Positions 1 to 7,320 of a stretch of DNA of 15,298 bases are shown here, piece by piece (position 1 is the first letter of the stretch; the number at the start of each line of letters is the position of its first letter). The stretch is taken from NCBI GenBank assembly GCA_031265595.1, contig JAISCM010000151.1, positions 1-15,298 of the forward strand, read 5' to 3'. The notes under the pieces were generated by a model. It saw nothing but the letters and a program-made list of their open reading frames with translations. It was not told the origin of the DNA and ran no database searches. Source of the stretch: Tannerellaceae bacterium. GTDB lineage: Bacteria; Bacteroidota; Bacteroidia; Bacteroidales; Tannerellaceae. Both the position numbers and the translations under genes were made by a program.

Positions 1-2
1 AG

Positions 3-299
3 GAACAGATGGAGTTTGGCATTCAGCTGCACGTGCTCGAAGTCTGGTTTATCCGCGATGCGATACTTCATTCGATGGATGCTGCACAAAAAAAGCAGGC
101 GGTAGCCCTGCTGCTGCAAAAACACGAACCGAAGCAGTCGTACAGCTACGCTTCGCTTATTGCAATGGCGTGGATTATGTATGACGGTCAGTATGCACCC
201 GTCAGGGCGTATTACCGGAACGGGACGCTAGAAAGTATGGTCGCCAACCAGAGAGATGATATTATTTCGTTCGCAAAAAACTATTCACAATTAAATTAG
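3..299 (+). CDS. Hypothetical protein, probably the C-terminal end of a larger gene
   Basis: I do not recognise this protein. The frame is open to the left edge of the window, so the ATG at position 9 may be internal and the true start may lie outside. From that ATG the product is 96 residues, rich in Ala, Gln and aromatic residues, with no signal peptide and no clear membrane segment. It ends at TAG 297-299, and the broken T9SS-cargo gene begins 7 bases later on the same strand, so the two were probably co-transcribed. An AGGA lies only 4 bases before the ATG, too close to argue convincingly for a real start there. No function can be given. Confidence 0.5.
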   Translation, partial: EQMEFGIQLHVLEVWFIRDAILHSMDAAQKKQAVALLLQKHEPKQSYSYASLIAMAWIMYDGQYAPVRAYYRNGTLESMVANQRDDIISFAKNYSQLN

Positions 300-306
300 A
301 AAAGTC

Positions 307-654
307 ATGAGAAAGATCGTATTAAGTTTTATATTATTAAGTGCGCTGTGTTCATACATGTATCCACAGTGTGAACCAATATATGTTAGTGGGTTAAATG
401 TATATACTTGCAATGATGTTGCGATTGCTGCAAAGGCAGCAACCTGCGATTATACTGCTGCTCAGAAGGCTGCAAGAAAAAGCTATGTACTGGATGAATA
501 TGCTTCTAAAGGAATTACAGCTGCTGATATTTTAGATGAAGCCAGTACATTATATAATTGTCATGCGTATGCCTGGCATTTGACGGAAGGACATACAAAC
601 CCATCTCCGGCCCCTCCGCTGTTTGCTCCGGTTCTTCCGGCGCCTTTACTGTGA
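307..654 (+). CDS. N-terminal fragment of a secreted cysteine/histidine-motif protein (5' half of a broken gene)
   Basis: The first 20 or so residues are a clear signal peptide (Met-Arg-Lys, a hydrophobic stretch, then an Ala/Ser-Tyr-Pro cleavage region). A helical, Ala-rich segment follows, then an NCHAYAWHLTEG motif near residues 83-94. From memory, an NCHxYAW motif of this kind occurs in secreted Bacteroidetes proteins that end in a T9SS sorting domain. The Cys-His arrangement resembles NlpC/CHAP-like sites, but that is inference. After the motif the frame becomes Pro-rich and nonsensical and stops at TGA 652-654, while the protein-like reading moves to another frame (558-1421). The coding sequence up to about 590 is AT-rich (about 38% GC by hand count), unlike the 3' half. 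Probably non-functional unless a frameshift restores it. Confidence 0.6.
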   Translation: MRKIVLSFILLSALCSYMYPQCEPIYVSGLNVYTCNDVAIAAKAATCDYTAAQKAARKSYVLDEYASKGITAADILDEASTLYNCHAYAWHLTEGHTNPSPAPPLFAPVLPAPLL

Positions 655-1421
655 GCAATGCTCCGTCTGGTTATACCTGGAACCAAAGCTCCAATCTTAC
701 GCGCTCATCTACCTCGGGCAATACGGCCACGTTCACTATGACCGGAGCTGGCCCTGCGTGGGTAAGCATTCTGGTAAACAATACGGAAGTAATACGTAAA
801 ACCCTATATGCCGGGGTACTGCAAGCGGCAGACTTATCCGGAAGCTGTGGCTCCGAATCGGGCAGTTCCAGTATATTTTTCGGAAACGCCTCAAGTTCGT
901 ACAGCGTAAGCGAATACGAATGGACTACAAGTCCCGGCTGGACGGTCGTTTCACATCCCAACTTTCCGCCTAGCATTCCTATGGCCAACGTGCGGATCAC
1001 ACGCACCAGTTCTTCCGCAGCCACCACAACACCCGTCTATGTACGGGCACGCAACGGTTGCGGCTGGAGCTCCGGGAAACAGATAGGGACGCTATCTTCC
1101 TCGTCGTATAGCATGTCGGCATACCCGAATCCGGTTTCGAGTGTGCTGAACGTGCTGGTTGAGGAAGATGAAGCGGCATTGGCCTTGTTTGAAACGGCAG
1201 AATCTTCGGTCTCCAGCGCTGTAGGCCGGGTGACGCCTGTTTATACGATACGCTTGTACAACCTTACAACGGGTACGCTGGCGCTTCAGACTTCTGCCAA
1301 TGCGTTAGGGACAGCCACTCAACTCAACGTCAGCAGTCTGCCTAATGGTGTTTATGTGCTACACGTGTACGACGGCACAGAAAATCCGCCGCTTACGCAA
1401 CGGATCGTCGTCTCCCATTGA
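558..1421 (+). CDS. C-terminal fragment of a T9SS cargo protein with Por-type sorting domain (3' half of a broken gene)
   Basis: Real coding appears to begin near 597, where the reading becomes a Ser/Thr-rich beta-sandwich starting PISGPSAVCSGSS. The ATG at 558 is only the first start in this frame. Ig-like or PKD-like segments fill roughly residues 17-185. The last 100 residues form a type A T9SS sorting domain: the hallmark AYPNPVSSVLNV near residue 188, an IRLYNL strand, an LNVSSLPNGVYVLHV block, and a short basic-hydrophobic end (RIVVSH). Such domains direct export across the outer membrane by the Por machinery and are then removed. There is no signal peptide in this frame; it lies in the 307-654 frame. 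The two overlap by 97 bases out of phase, so an export-competent protein would need a frameshift. The 55% GC here contrasts with the 5' half. Confidence 0.7.
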   Translation: MSCVCLAFDGRTYKPISGPSAVCSGSSGAFTVSNAPSGYTWNQSSNLTRSSTSGNTATFTMTGAGPAWVSILVNNTEVIRKTLYAGVLQAADLSGSCGSESGSSSIFFGNASSSYSVSEYEWTTSPGWTVVSHPNFPPSIPMANVRITRTSSSAATTTPVYVRARNGCGWSSGKQIGTLSSSSYSMSAYPNPVSSVLNVLVEEDEAALALFETAESSVSSAVGRVTPVYTIRLYNLTTGTLALQTSANALGTATQLNVSSLPNGVYVLHVYDGTENPPLTQRIVVSH

Positions 1422-1494
1422 GGCGAAACGGTTATTTGAAGAAACCTGCCTTCTGGCTGCCGGAAGAGCATGTATTATCTATATTATGCAAATG

Positions 1495-1534
1495 AATAGC
1501 AAGGGGGAATGCCCCCTTGTTATTTTGTTTTTTT
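1495..1534 (+). terminator. Strong intrinsic terminator after the T9SS-cargo gene
   Basis: A G5/C5 stem (AAGGGGG at 1501-1507, loop AATG, CCCCCTT at 1512-1518) extends outward with C-G, G-T and four A/T pairs to 1495-1524. A T-rich tract to 1534 follows. It ends the transcript from the left. The A-rich left flank means it might also act weakly on the other strand, but no minus-strand gene needs it. Confidence 0.8.
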
Positions 1535-1749
1535 GTAAAAAACAACGTGTCATTCAAAAAATAATCCTTACATTTAGGGCGATCGTACTAACGGATTATG
1601 AAAAAAGACAAAGCGTCTATCTTCTGTAGAAAACCTACCTCCCGGTGGATGGCACGAAACGGTGTCAGACAACGGCTCCCGAACCGGAAAGCGGGAGCGG
1701 CGGGATAAATATGACTTCCGGGATGTATCTATTTTTTTAAACAGAATGT
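1535..1749. other. Gene-poor gap: one hairpin and a doubtful 36-codon ORF
   Basis: No gene is recognised with confidence. The gap holds a 7-bp stem (GCTCCCG 1675-1681, CGGGAGC 1692-1698, 10-base loop) and a short open frame, ATG 1598 to TAA 1706-1708, encoding 36 very basic residues (MKKDKASIFCRKPTSRW and on). A TACATTTA sequence at 1569-1576 is one base off the Bacteroidetes -7 box and lies 21 bases before that ATG. A T-run at 1731-1737 follows the hairpin at some distance. Nothing here is firm enough to name. Confidence 0.4.
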
Positions 1750-2100
1750 ATGAAACTATTCTACTATATTTTGCTCTGTGCTTTACCCCTTGTTTTTTCC
1801 TGCCAGAATGAAATGGGCGAACCGGATAAGACAGTTAAGAATGTGACAGGCACATTGCATCATTTCAATGAAGCGGAAATATGGGGTATTTATTACTACG
1901 AGCCCCTTGAGCCTGGAGTAGTCCTTAATGATGGAGGGGATCTTTTTTTGATAAAAGAAACAAATAAAGATTTTCACTTTGAGGAAGGTAAAAAAGTAAC
2001 AGTAAGCGGTTCCTGCTACCTTGCAGAGGAAGACCCATTTCCCGTTACTGTAGGAACAACGGTTTATTATATTATTACTACCAAGTTGGCATACGAATAA
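1750..2100 (+). CDS. Small predicted lipoprotein of unknown function
   Basis: The protein has 116 residues. Residues 1-18 form a lipoprotein signal peptide with a lipobox ending VFSC (Cys18), so the mature protein is expected to be membrane-anchored. The rest is a compact, acidic, aromatic-rich domain of alternating strands (VTGTLHHF, WGIYYYEPL, DLFLIKE, KKVTVSGSCYLA, TTVYYIITTKL). The KKVTVSGSCY block recalls small Bacteroidetes lipoproteins with an OB-like beta-barrel, but I cannot assign a family. It stands alone: a strong terminator precedes it and a palindrome cluster follows the stop codon. Codon use is AT-rich like the toxin-antitoxin genes downstream, which fits an accessory region. 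Confidence 0.65.
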   Translation: MKLFYYILLCALPLVFSCQNEMGEPDKTVKNVTGTLHHFNEAEIWGIYYYEPLEPGVVLNDGGDLFLIKETNKDFHFEEGKKVTVSGSCYLAEEDPFPVTVGTTVYYIITTKLAYE

Positions 2101-2103
2101 TCT

Positions 2104-2248
2104 ATGCCGTAAGGCATGTAAGGTAGATAATAATCCTGGCGCGTAGCCCGGGGTAAAGACGTAACGTCCGGGCCTCTTTCTCCGGTGAAAGGAGATTTCA
2201 AAGGGTGGAACGACCACGTTCCACCCTGATTCCCGCTCCGGGAGCGGG
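2104..2248. repeat. Cluster of five consecutive palindromes between the lipoprotein and the toxin-antitoxin module
   Basis: Directly visible inverted repeats in order: ATGCC-GTAA-GGCAT (2104-2117); GCCCGG 2146-2151 with CCGGGC 2168-2173, enclosing GACGT-A-ACGTC (2158-2168); TCTCC 2179-2183 with GGAGA 2191-2195; an 11-bp stem AGGGTGGAACG 2202-2212 with CGTTCCACCCT 2217-2227 around ACCA; and CCCGCTCC-G-GGAGCGGG (2232-2248). The motif GGTGAAAGG occurs at 2184-2192 and again just after the cluster (about 2261-2269). No long T-run follows, so these are not simple terminators. The pattern suggests a composite intergenic repeat or a structured RNA; sequence alone does not say which. Confidence 0.55.
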
Positions 2249-2316
2249 TTTCAAGCCTTGGTGAAAGGTGGAAGAAGAAATAAAAAAGTAGTAGGAGGAG
2301 TAGACGGATAAATCAT

Positions 2317-2324
2317 TACCTTTG
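2317..2324 (+). promoter_or_regulatory. Candidate -7 box (TACCTTTG) for the first toxin-antitoxin module
   Basis: TACCTTTG matches the Bacteroidetes TAnnTTTG consensus and ends 16 bases before the antitoxin ATG at 2341. No good TTTG -33 element is seen at the usual 19-21 base distance, so only half the promoter is supported. Confidence 0.35.
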
Positions 2325-2340
2325 GATAAAATTTCAGTAT

Positions 2341-2571
2341 ATGACAGTTTTAGAATTACAAGCAAAAAAAGCCGAGCTGGCAAAGTGTATTTTGGCATTG
2401 GATGACGAAAGCATCATTAATAAGTTATCAAATTTATACAGTAATCTGACAAACAATTATCCCTGCGACTATTCCATAGAAGAAGTTGCACAAGCCTGCC
2501 GGGAGGCTATCCGGCAGCATAAAGAAGGAAAAACGATTCCGCTGAGTGATATTAAACATAAAGTCTTATGA
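2341..2571 (+). CDS. Type II toxin-antitoxin antitoxin (first module)
   Basis: The protein has 76 residues. An N-terminal helix (LELQAKKAELAKCILALDD) is followed by a short linker containing YPCDYSIEEV and a charged C-terminal helix with an EGKTIPLSDIKHK tail. This layout is what I know from small Bacteroidetes antitoxins paired with RelE/ParE-type toxins. The N-terminal part would bind DNA or dimerise and the C-terminal tail would wrap the toxin, by analogy only. Its TGA overlaps the next ATG in an ATGA, the translational coupling typical of antitoxin-toxin pairs. The candidate -7 box just upstream suggests an own promoter, probably autoregulated by the complex. Confidence 0.75.
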   Translation: MTVLELQAKKAELAKCILALDDESIINKLSNLYSNLTNNYPCDYSIEEVAQACREAIRQHKEGKTIPLSDIKHKVL

Positions 2572-2879
2572 GAGAAATAAGACTTTCCGTACAGGCTGCG
2601 GAAGATTTGGAAGAAATATTCAAATTTTATTTATTAAAAAGTCCCTCTGTTGCAGTAAAAATACACAATTCTATTATAGATGAAGCCCAAAGGCTGATAA
2701 ATTGGCCGGAAATCGGAAAGTATGAAAGTATGTTAGATAGTTATACTTTTGAATTTCGGTTTCGTTCACTTGTCACTTCTGACGGGCTTTTTAAAATAAT
2801 CTATTTTATTGACGATGACATAATAACTATTTCGCGTATTTGGTGTTGCCGGAAAAATCCGAAAGAATTGCGAAATTAA
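2568..2879 (+). CDS. RelE/ParE-family toxin (first module)
   Basis: The protein has 103 residues, the normal size for the family. It starts MREIRLSVQAAEDLEEIFKF, the usual beta strand plus two helices. WPEIGKYE follows near residues 45-52, then the core strands: FEFRFRSLVT, LFKIIYFIDDDIITISRIW and a final RKNPKELR. The 'YFIDDD..I.I.RIW..R.NP' ending is characteristic of the ParE/RelE superfamily. ParE members poison gyrase and RelE members cut mRNA at the ribosome; the sequence does not decide between these. The gene follows its antitoxin through an ATGA overlap and is followed by a terminator, so the module is a self-contained two-gene unit. Confidence 0.82.
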   Translation: MREIRLSVQAAEDLEEIFKFYLLKSPSVAVKIHNSIIDEAQRLINWPEIGKYESMLDSYTFEFRFRSLVTSDGLFKIIYFIDDDIITISRIWCCRKNPKELRN

Positions 2880-2885
2880 TAACCG

Positions 2886-2938
2886 GAATCCGAAACGGAT
2901 TCACTTTTATCTGTATGGCATCCGTTCCGTTTTTTTTT
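2886..2938 (+). terminator. Intrinsic terminator after the first toxin gene
   Basis: CGAAACGGAT (2891-2900) can pair with ATCCGTTCCG (2920-2929) over ten positions with one mismatch, followed at once by a nine-T run (2930-2938). A competing hairpin, GAATCCGAAACGGATTC (2886-2902), shares the left arm. The two alternatives are mutually exclusive. Confidence 0.7.
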
Positions 2939-2980
2939 AATGTGTTAAAGCAGTAGTACGTTTTGTATATATATTTGTGT

Positions 2981-2988
2981 TATCTTTG
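2981..2988 (+). promoter_or_regulatory. -7 box (TATCTTTG) for the second toxin-antitoxin module
   Basis: TATCTTTG is a full match to TAnnTTTG and lies 23 bases before the ATG at 3012. A TTTTG at 2961-2965 is closer (15-base spacer) than the usual -33 distance. The box covers the GTG at 2988, which argues against that codon as a start and for ATG 3012. Confidence 0.45.
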
Positions 2989-3011
2989 TGTGGAGTAATA
3001 CGAAGCTATAT

Positions 3012-3215
3012 ATGACAACGATCTTTATTGAAGAAGACAGCCCGCAGGCGAAGCAACTGCTTGAGTACATCAAGACGTTCCACTTTGTGACGGTGGTAGA
3101 GGAAAAGAAAAAGAATTTTCGTGAAGCTGCCAGAGAGTGCAATGCTGTTCCGGTAAAAGTATTTACCGACGAACTGCGTCGCCGTATAGACCAATGGCCA
3201 GACACTAATGCGTGA
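3012..3215 (+). CDS. Type II toxin-antitoxin antitoxin (second module)
   Basis: The protein has 67 residues from ATG 3012. This start is chosen because the in-frame GTG at 2988 lies within the promoter -7 box. It begins MTTIFIEEDSPQAKQLLEYI, then FHFVTVVEEKKKNFREAARE and a C-terminal tail FTDELRRRIDQW. The opening strand followed by a helix with 'QAKQLLEYIKT.pFV.V' is a pattern I associate with small Bacteroidetes antitoxins, here inferred from memory of the family. The C-terminal basic/amphipathic tail would bind the toxin. It overlaps the downstream toxin gene by 8 bases, which couples their translation. It has no visible similarity to the antitoxin of the first module. Confidence 0.72.
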   Translation: MTTIFIEEDSPQAKQLLEYIKTFHFVTVVEEKKKNFREAARECNAVPVKVFTDELRRRIDQWPDTNA

Positions 3216-3504
3216 GGTGATAATTTCCCAGACGGTTCGGGACAAAATCGACGATCTCGAATTGTTTTTGAGAAACGTATTGAAGCTGTCAAAGGGAGCG
3301 GCAAAACGTCGTTGCGACAGGATGGACGGATTATTCGAATCATTAGGCAGTGCTGCGGATTATCCTTTATGCCGTTTTAAGAAATGGCAGGTTTTAGGAT
3401 ACAGGTGTGTCGTATTTGAGAAAGATTGGATATTTGCATATGAGGTTTTTGAAGGCGGTGTTATCGTCAGGGACATGTCGCATACCTCATTATTGACGGA
3501 GTAA
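3208..3504 (+). CDS. RelE/ParE-like toxin (second module)
   Basis: The protein has 98 residues. It starts with a short strand and helices (MREVIISQTVRDKIDDLELF and a KLSKGAAKRRCDRM helix). It then runs through YPLCRFKKWQVLGYRCVVFEKDWIFAYEVFEGGVIVRDMSH, a strand-rich core ending in the Arg-Asp-Met-Ser-His block. Size, position behind a small overlapping antitoxin gene and fold pattern all indicate a RelE/ParE-type toxin, in a branch distinct from the toxin at 2568. The 41 bases to the next gene contain no hairpin plus T-run, so transcripts may read into the thioredoxin operon. Toxin target unknown. Confidence 0.72.
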   Translation: MREVIISQTVRDKIDDLELFLRNVLKLSKGAAKRRCDRMDGLFESLGSAADYPLCRFKKWQVLGYRCVVFEKDWIFAYEVFEGGVIVRDMSHTSLLTE

Positions 3505-3545
3505 AGATTGAAAATTTAGTTCTAATTCATAATAAATAAAGCCCA

Positions 3546-4019
3546 ATGAGAAAAACAACATGTATTCTGGCTGTCGTGGGGGTGATGTTCGCCTCATGTA
3601 ATGCGCAAACAGCTACAGATAAGCAGCGCAGCAAAACAGTAGAAACAGAGCAGGTGATGCTGCCGATACATTTGACGAAAGCCGATTTTCTGGCGAAAGT
3701 AGCCAACTATGAGACGAATCCCGACGAATGGACGTACCTGGGCGACAAGCCGGCCTTGATTGATTTCTATGCCGATTGGTGCGGCCCGTGCAAGGCCATC
3801 GCTCCGGTGCTGGAAGAGCTGGCGGCCGAATACGGCGGACAAATTTATATTTATAAAATTGATACGGATGCCGAGCAGGAGCTGGCGGCGCTATTTGGTA
3901 TACGGAGTATCCCTTCTTTATTATTTATACCGATGGACGAAAGTCCGCAAATGGCGCAGGGCGCTATACCGAAGCCTCAGTTGAAAGAAGCTATTGAAGA
4001 ATTGTTATTAAAGAAATAA
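3546..4019 (+). CDS. Periplasmic thioredoxin-family lipoprotein
   Basis: The protein has 157 residues. A lipoprotein signal peptide ends FASC (Cys18), so the enzyme is expected to be anchored facing the periplasm. The thioredoxin domain covers about residues 60-155. The active site is WCGPCK (Trp78, Cys79, Cys82), the buried Asp is in LIDFYADW, and the cis-proline is Pro123 in RSIPSLLF. The CGPC active site is that of thioredoxin proper rather than DsbA or ResA/TlpA types, and the N-terminal extension KADFLAKVANYETNPDEW is shared with Bacteroidales periplasmic thioredoxins. The likely role is thiol-disulfide exchange on exported proteins. It opens a five-gene + strand run; the next gene begins 6 bases after its stop. 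No promoter was recognised in the 41-base gap before it. Confidence 0.9.
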   Translation: MRKTTCILAVVGVMFASCNAQTATDKQRSKTVETEQVMLPIHLTKADFLAKVANYETNPDEWTYLGDKPALIDFYADWCGPCKAIAPVLEELAAEYGGQIYIYKIDTDAEQELAALFGIRSIPSLLFIPMDESPQMAQGAIPKPQLKEAIEELLLKK

Positions 4020-4025
4020 GATGTT

Positions 4026-6401
4026 ATGAAGAAGCCGCTTGTTTTCGTTTGTCTTTCTGCGATTCTTTTTTCATTGAATGCGCAAGTACCGGAGTATGTG
4101 TTATGGTATAAACAACCGGCAGCCACGTGGGACGAAGCATTGCCCGTTGGCAATGGCCGGTTGGGGGCTATGGCGTTTGGCGATTATTACCGCGAAACCA
4201 TTCAGCTAAACGAAGAAAGCCTGTGGGCCGGTACTAAAACGGAAGCCGATGCCGATGCTGCCGCCCATTTGCCCGAAATACAGCAATGCCTGATCAATGG
4301 CGAAATAGCCAGGGCTGCGGAGCTTTCGGAAAAGTATATGAAGAGCGACCCGCTTCGCATCCGCTCGTATCAATCGTTTGGCGATATTTACATTGATTTT
4401 TATGCAGACAGGGGCGCCGTGCCCAAGGTGGAAGATTACCGGCGCGCCCTGGATCTGGAAACAGGGATAGCAACGGTGCAATACCGGATGGGGGAAACCA
4501 CCTTTACACGCGAAGTCTTTGCCTCGGCGCCGGATAACCTGATCGCGATCCGGCTACATGCCGATAAGCCGGGACAGTTGACGTTCAGGCTATCGTACAG
4601 CCGGGTGCAGGACGCTACCGCTTATCCTTCTGCTACCACGGATAAAGCGCTGGATATACAGGGGCAGATAGTAGATTTGCCTTTTCAGGATGCCGGCGAG
4701 GCTGGATTACATCTGAAGTTTGCCGGACAGATACGCGGCGTGAATAAAGGAGGGACATTGGCTGTGGTGAATCATTCGTTTTATGTAGAAAAGGCAGACG
4801 AAGCCGTCTTCTATTTTACGGGAGCGACCGATTATAACTTTGAGAAACTGAACTTTGACCGGGCGATCGACCCGGCGGCTGTCTGCCGTGCGATTTTAGA
4901 TAAGGCAGACCTGCGCCAGTATAATTTGCTGAAAGAACGGCATGTGCAGGAGCATAGCGCGCTCTTTAACCGGATGTCGTTCGTCTTGGGCGAAACAGCC
5001 ATGAGTGATGTACCTACAGACGAGCGGCTGAAGGACGTGCAGGAAGGAAAGGCAGACCTGCCGCTTATCGCGCTTTATTTTCAATACGGGCGGTATCTGT
5101 TGATGAACTCTTCCCGTTTGCCGGGCATACTACCCGCCAATTTGCAGGGCGTCTGGAATAAAGACATGGATGCTCCCTGGTCTGCCGATTTCCATACGAA
5201 TATCAATATCCAGATGAATTACTGGCCGGCAGAAGTATGTAACCTGTCGGAAACGGTGATCCCTTTCTCTAACCTGATCAATGCCCTGCGGGAGCCCGGG
5301 CGGGTAACAGCCCGTAAAACCTATCACGCAGCAGGCTGGACCATGAATCACCTGACCGACCCCTTCGGGCGTACGGCCATCAGCGACGGAGTAGGGTGGG
5401 GAACCTTTCCGATTGCCTCCTCCTGGCTGGTATTGCATCAATGGGAGCATTACCTGTTCACCAAAGATAAAGCCTGGCTGAAGGAAGAAGCCTATCCGAG
5501 TATGAAAGAAGCGGCGGAGTTTATTTTAAGTTATCTGATAGAAGATAAAAACGGCTACCTGGTAACAGCGCCCTCTAATTCTCCGGAAAACAGGTATCAA
5601 TTGCCCGATAAGTCTTCTTTTATGCTGACTTACGGCGCGACGATGGACATCGAGATCATTACGGAATTGTTTAAAGCCTGTCTGTCGGCGGGAAAAGAAT
5701 TAAACATAGACGCCCCCTTCCGCAAGGAACTGGAACGGACCTTGAAGAAACTGCCACCGATACGGATAAGCAAACGCTATAATACCATACAGGAATGGAT
5801 TGAAGATTATGAAGAGGTAGAACCCGGGCATCGCCATACCTCGCACCTTTTCGGCCTGCATCCGGGAACAACGATCACGGCAGCCGATAAAGAACTGTTT
5901 GCCGCCGCCCGCCGCACCATCGAACGCCGCCGCAAGTATAACGAAGGAGAGGTGAAGATAGGTTCGTATACCGGATGGAGCCGTGCCTGGATGATAAACT
6001 TCTATGCGCGCCTGCTGGATGGCGAAGAAGCCGGTAGTAATGTACAGGCCTTGCTTGCCAAATCTACCCAGCCGAACTTGTTTGATACGCATCCTCCCTT
6101 TCAGATAGATGGCAACTTTGGCGGAACGGCGGGTATTGCCGAAATGCTCTTGCAGAGCCATACAGGCGAAATACATCTATTGCCCGCCTTACCCTCGTGG
6201 TGGAAAAGCGGAGAGATCAAAGGCTTATGCGCCCGGGGAGGATATGTGGTGGATATAAAATGGGAGAACGGAGAGCTGGTGCAGGCTTCTATAGCCGCGC
6301 CGGATGGAAGCAAATACAAGGTGCGCTATAAAGATAAAGTAAAGGCTTTTCAGGGAAAGGATCGGACGATTCTGACTATTCAGCCCTCCACATTCAAATA
6401 A
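4026..6401 (+). CDS. Glycoside hydrolase family 95 enzyme, probable alpha-L-fucosidase
   Basis: The protein has 791 residues, normal for GH95. A Sec signal peptide (residues 1-19, ending LNA) predicts export. The N-terminal beta-sandwich opens with [24 protein letters not shown] (residues 26-49), the usual GH95 start. An (alpha/alpha)6 barrel follows, with [12 protein letters not shown] (369-380) and the [14 protein letters not shown] block (390-403). Asn392 and Asn394 correspond, from family knowledge, to the asparagines that activate the catalytic water. Glu590 in QEW fits the general acid. [14 protein letters not shown] (601-614) and FQIDGNFGG (692-700, Asp695) complete the catalytic region. 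The family removes alpha-1,2-linked L-fucose by inversion; some members prefer L-galactose, which I cannot exclude. No SusC/SusD pair or other glycosidase lies nearby, so this is not a classical polysaccharide locus. Confidence 0.92.
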   Translation: MKKPLVFVCLSAILFSLNAQVPEYVLWYKQPAATWDEALPVGNGRLGAMAFGDYYRETIQLNEESLWAGTKTEADADAAAHLPEIQQCLINGEIARAAELSEKYMKSDPLRIRSYQSFGDIYIDFYADRGAVPKVEDYRRALDLETGIATVQYRMGETTFTREVFASAPDNLIAIRLHADKPGQLTFRLSYSRVQDATAYPSATTDKALDIQGQIVDLPFQDAGEAGLHLKFAGQIRGVNKGGTLAVVNHSFYVEKADEAVFYFTGATDYNFEKLNFDRAIDPAAVCRAILDKADLRQYNLLKERHVQEHSALFNRMSFVLGETAMSDVPTDERLKDVQEGKADLPLIALYFQYGRYLLMNSSRLPGILPANLQGVWNKDMDAPWSADFHTNINIQMNYWPAEVCNLSETVIPFSNLINALREPGRVTARKTYHAAGWTMNHLTDPFGRTAISDGVGWGTFPIASSWLVLHQWEHYLFTKDKAWLKEEAYPSMKEAAEFILSYLIEDKNGYLVTAPSNSPENRYQLPDKSSFMLTYGATMDIEIITELFKACLSAGKELNIDAPFRKELERTLKKLPPIRISKRYNTIQEWIEDYEEVEPGHRHTSHLFGLHPGTTITAADKELFAAARRTIERRRKYNEGEVKIGSYTGWSRAWMINFYARLLDGEEAGSNVQALLAKSTQPNLFDTHPPFQIDGNFGGTAGIAEMLLQSHTGEIHLLPALPSWWKSGEIKGLCARGGYVVDIKWENGELVQASIAAPDGSKYKVRYKDKVKAFQGKDRTILTIQPSTFK

Positions 6402-6432
6402 GAATATGTATTTTTGCGTAAAAATAAATGCA

Positions 6433-7320
6433 ATGCTGAAAATACAATCCGTAATTGTTGCCGCCATACTATGCTTGTCTTTATCCGGATGTGGCAATAA
6501 GCAGGGGGATGAGCGGATCATTTCCGTCACCATTGAGCCGCAGCGTTATTTTGCCGAGCGGATAGGAGGAGACTGGTTTACGATCCATACGGTAGTGCCG
6601 GCCGGACAAAGCCCCGAAACATACGACCCTACGCCGCAGCAAATGATCCGGGTAGGTAAAAGCCTGGCCTACCTGCGCATCGGATATATCGGATTTGAAC
6701 AAGCCTGGATGCAGAACATACAGGATAACAACCCGGAGATGATGGTGTTCGACCTTTCGGAAGGAATAGACCTGATTGTTGACACCGATGAAGAAGACGA
6801 GCCCGGCGACCATCACCACCACGGACATCATCCGGGAGGAATAGACCCGCATATCTGGAACTCAATACATGGCGCCAGGACAATTGCCCTGAATACATTG
6901 AATGCCTTTCTTACCTTGGACGAGGAGCATACAGACGATTACCTGCATAATTACGCCCGGCTGCTGGAAGAGATAGACCAAACCGGGGCCAAATTGTCGG
7001 CATGCCTCTCGCCGCTATCCGGACGTACCTTTATTATATACCATCCGGCGCTTACGTATTTTGCCGGCGAGTTTAACCTTACGCAACTTTGTATAGAGAT
7101 GGACGGGAAAGAACCGTCTCCTGCCCAGTTGAAACAATTAGTAGAAACAGCCCGGGAGCATCAGACAAAAGTGGTATTTATCCAACAGGAATTTGATCAG
7201 AAAAATGCCGCCCTGATCGCTAAGGAGACGGGGTGCCGCTTAGTTGCCATTAATCCGCTATCATACGATTGGAGCAGGGAAATGATCCATATTGCAAAAT
7301 CATTGGCTGGTGGAGAATAA
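6433..7320 (+). CDS. ZnuA-like metal ABC transporter substrate-binding lipoprotein
   Basis: The protein has 295 residues from ATG 6433. I prefer this start because it puts a standard lipoprotein signal (lipobox LSGC, Cys20) at the N-terminus; an in-frame ATG at 6406 would add nine residues. It belongs to the ZnuA/TroA cluster A-I binding proteins: VVPAGQSPETYDPTPQQM (54-71), a His-rich acidic loop DHHHHGHHPGG (126-136), DPHIWNS (138-144, His140), IIYHPALTYFAGEF (201-214, His204) and a long backbone helix between the lobes. The His-rich loop favours zinc. Oddities: the first ligand position, normally His in 'PHxY', reads SPETY here, and the last ligand motif reads NPLSYDW (Asn274) where DPLG is usual. 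The gene overlaps the ATPase gene. Confidence 0.85.
   Translation: MLKIQSVIVAAILCLSLSGCGNKQGDERIISVTIEPQRYFAERIGGDWFTIHTVVPAGQSPETYDPTPQQMIRVGKSLAYLRIGYIGFEQAWMQNIQDNNPEMMVFDLSEGIDLIVDTDEEDEPGDHHHHGHHPGGIDPHIWNSIHGARTIALNTLNAFLTLDEEHTDDYLHNYARLLEEIDQTGAKLSACLSPLSGRTFIIYHPALTYFAGEFNLTQLCIEMDGKEPSPAQLKQLVETAREHQTKVVFIQQEFDQKNAALIAKETGCRLVAINPLSYDWSREMIHIAKSLAGGE

Noticed and set aside
1345..1629. A 94-codon + strand ORF
   Set aside because: It overlaps the T9SS sorting domain in another frame and runs through a strong terminator; no protein-like features.
1783..2217. A 144-codon minus-strand ORF
   Set aside because: It is antisense to the lipoprotein and its N-terminal part is translated palindromes.
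2988..3011. GTG start for the second antitoxin
   Set aside because: The GTG overlaps the -7 promoter box, so it would be upstream of the transcript start.
5700..6176. A 158-codon minus-strand ORF inside the GH95 gene
   Set aside because: It lies fully within a well-supported gene on the opposite strand and shows no domain.
6409..6416. A TATTTTTG box as an internal promoter before the metal-binding lipoprotein
   Set aside because: It matches TAnnTTTG but has no -33 partner and sits in a short gap of a tightly packed operon; likely chance in A/T-rich sequence.
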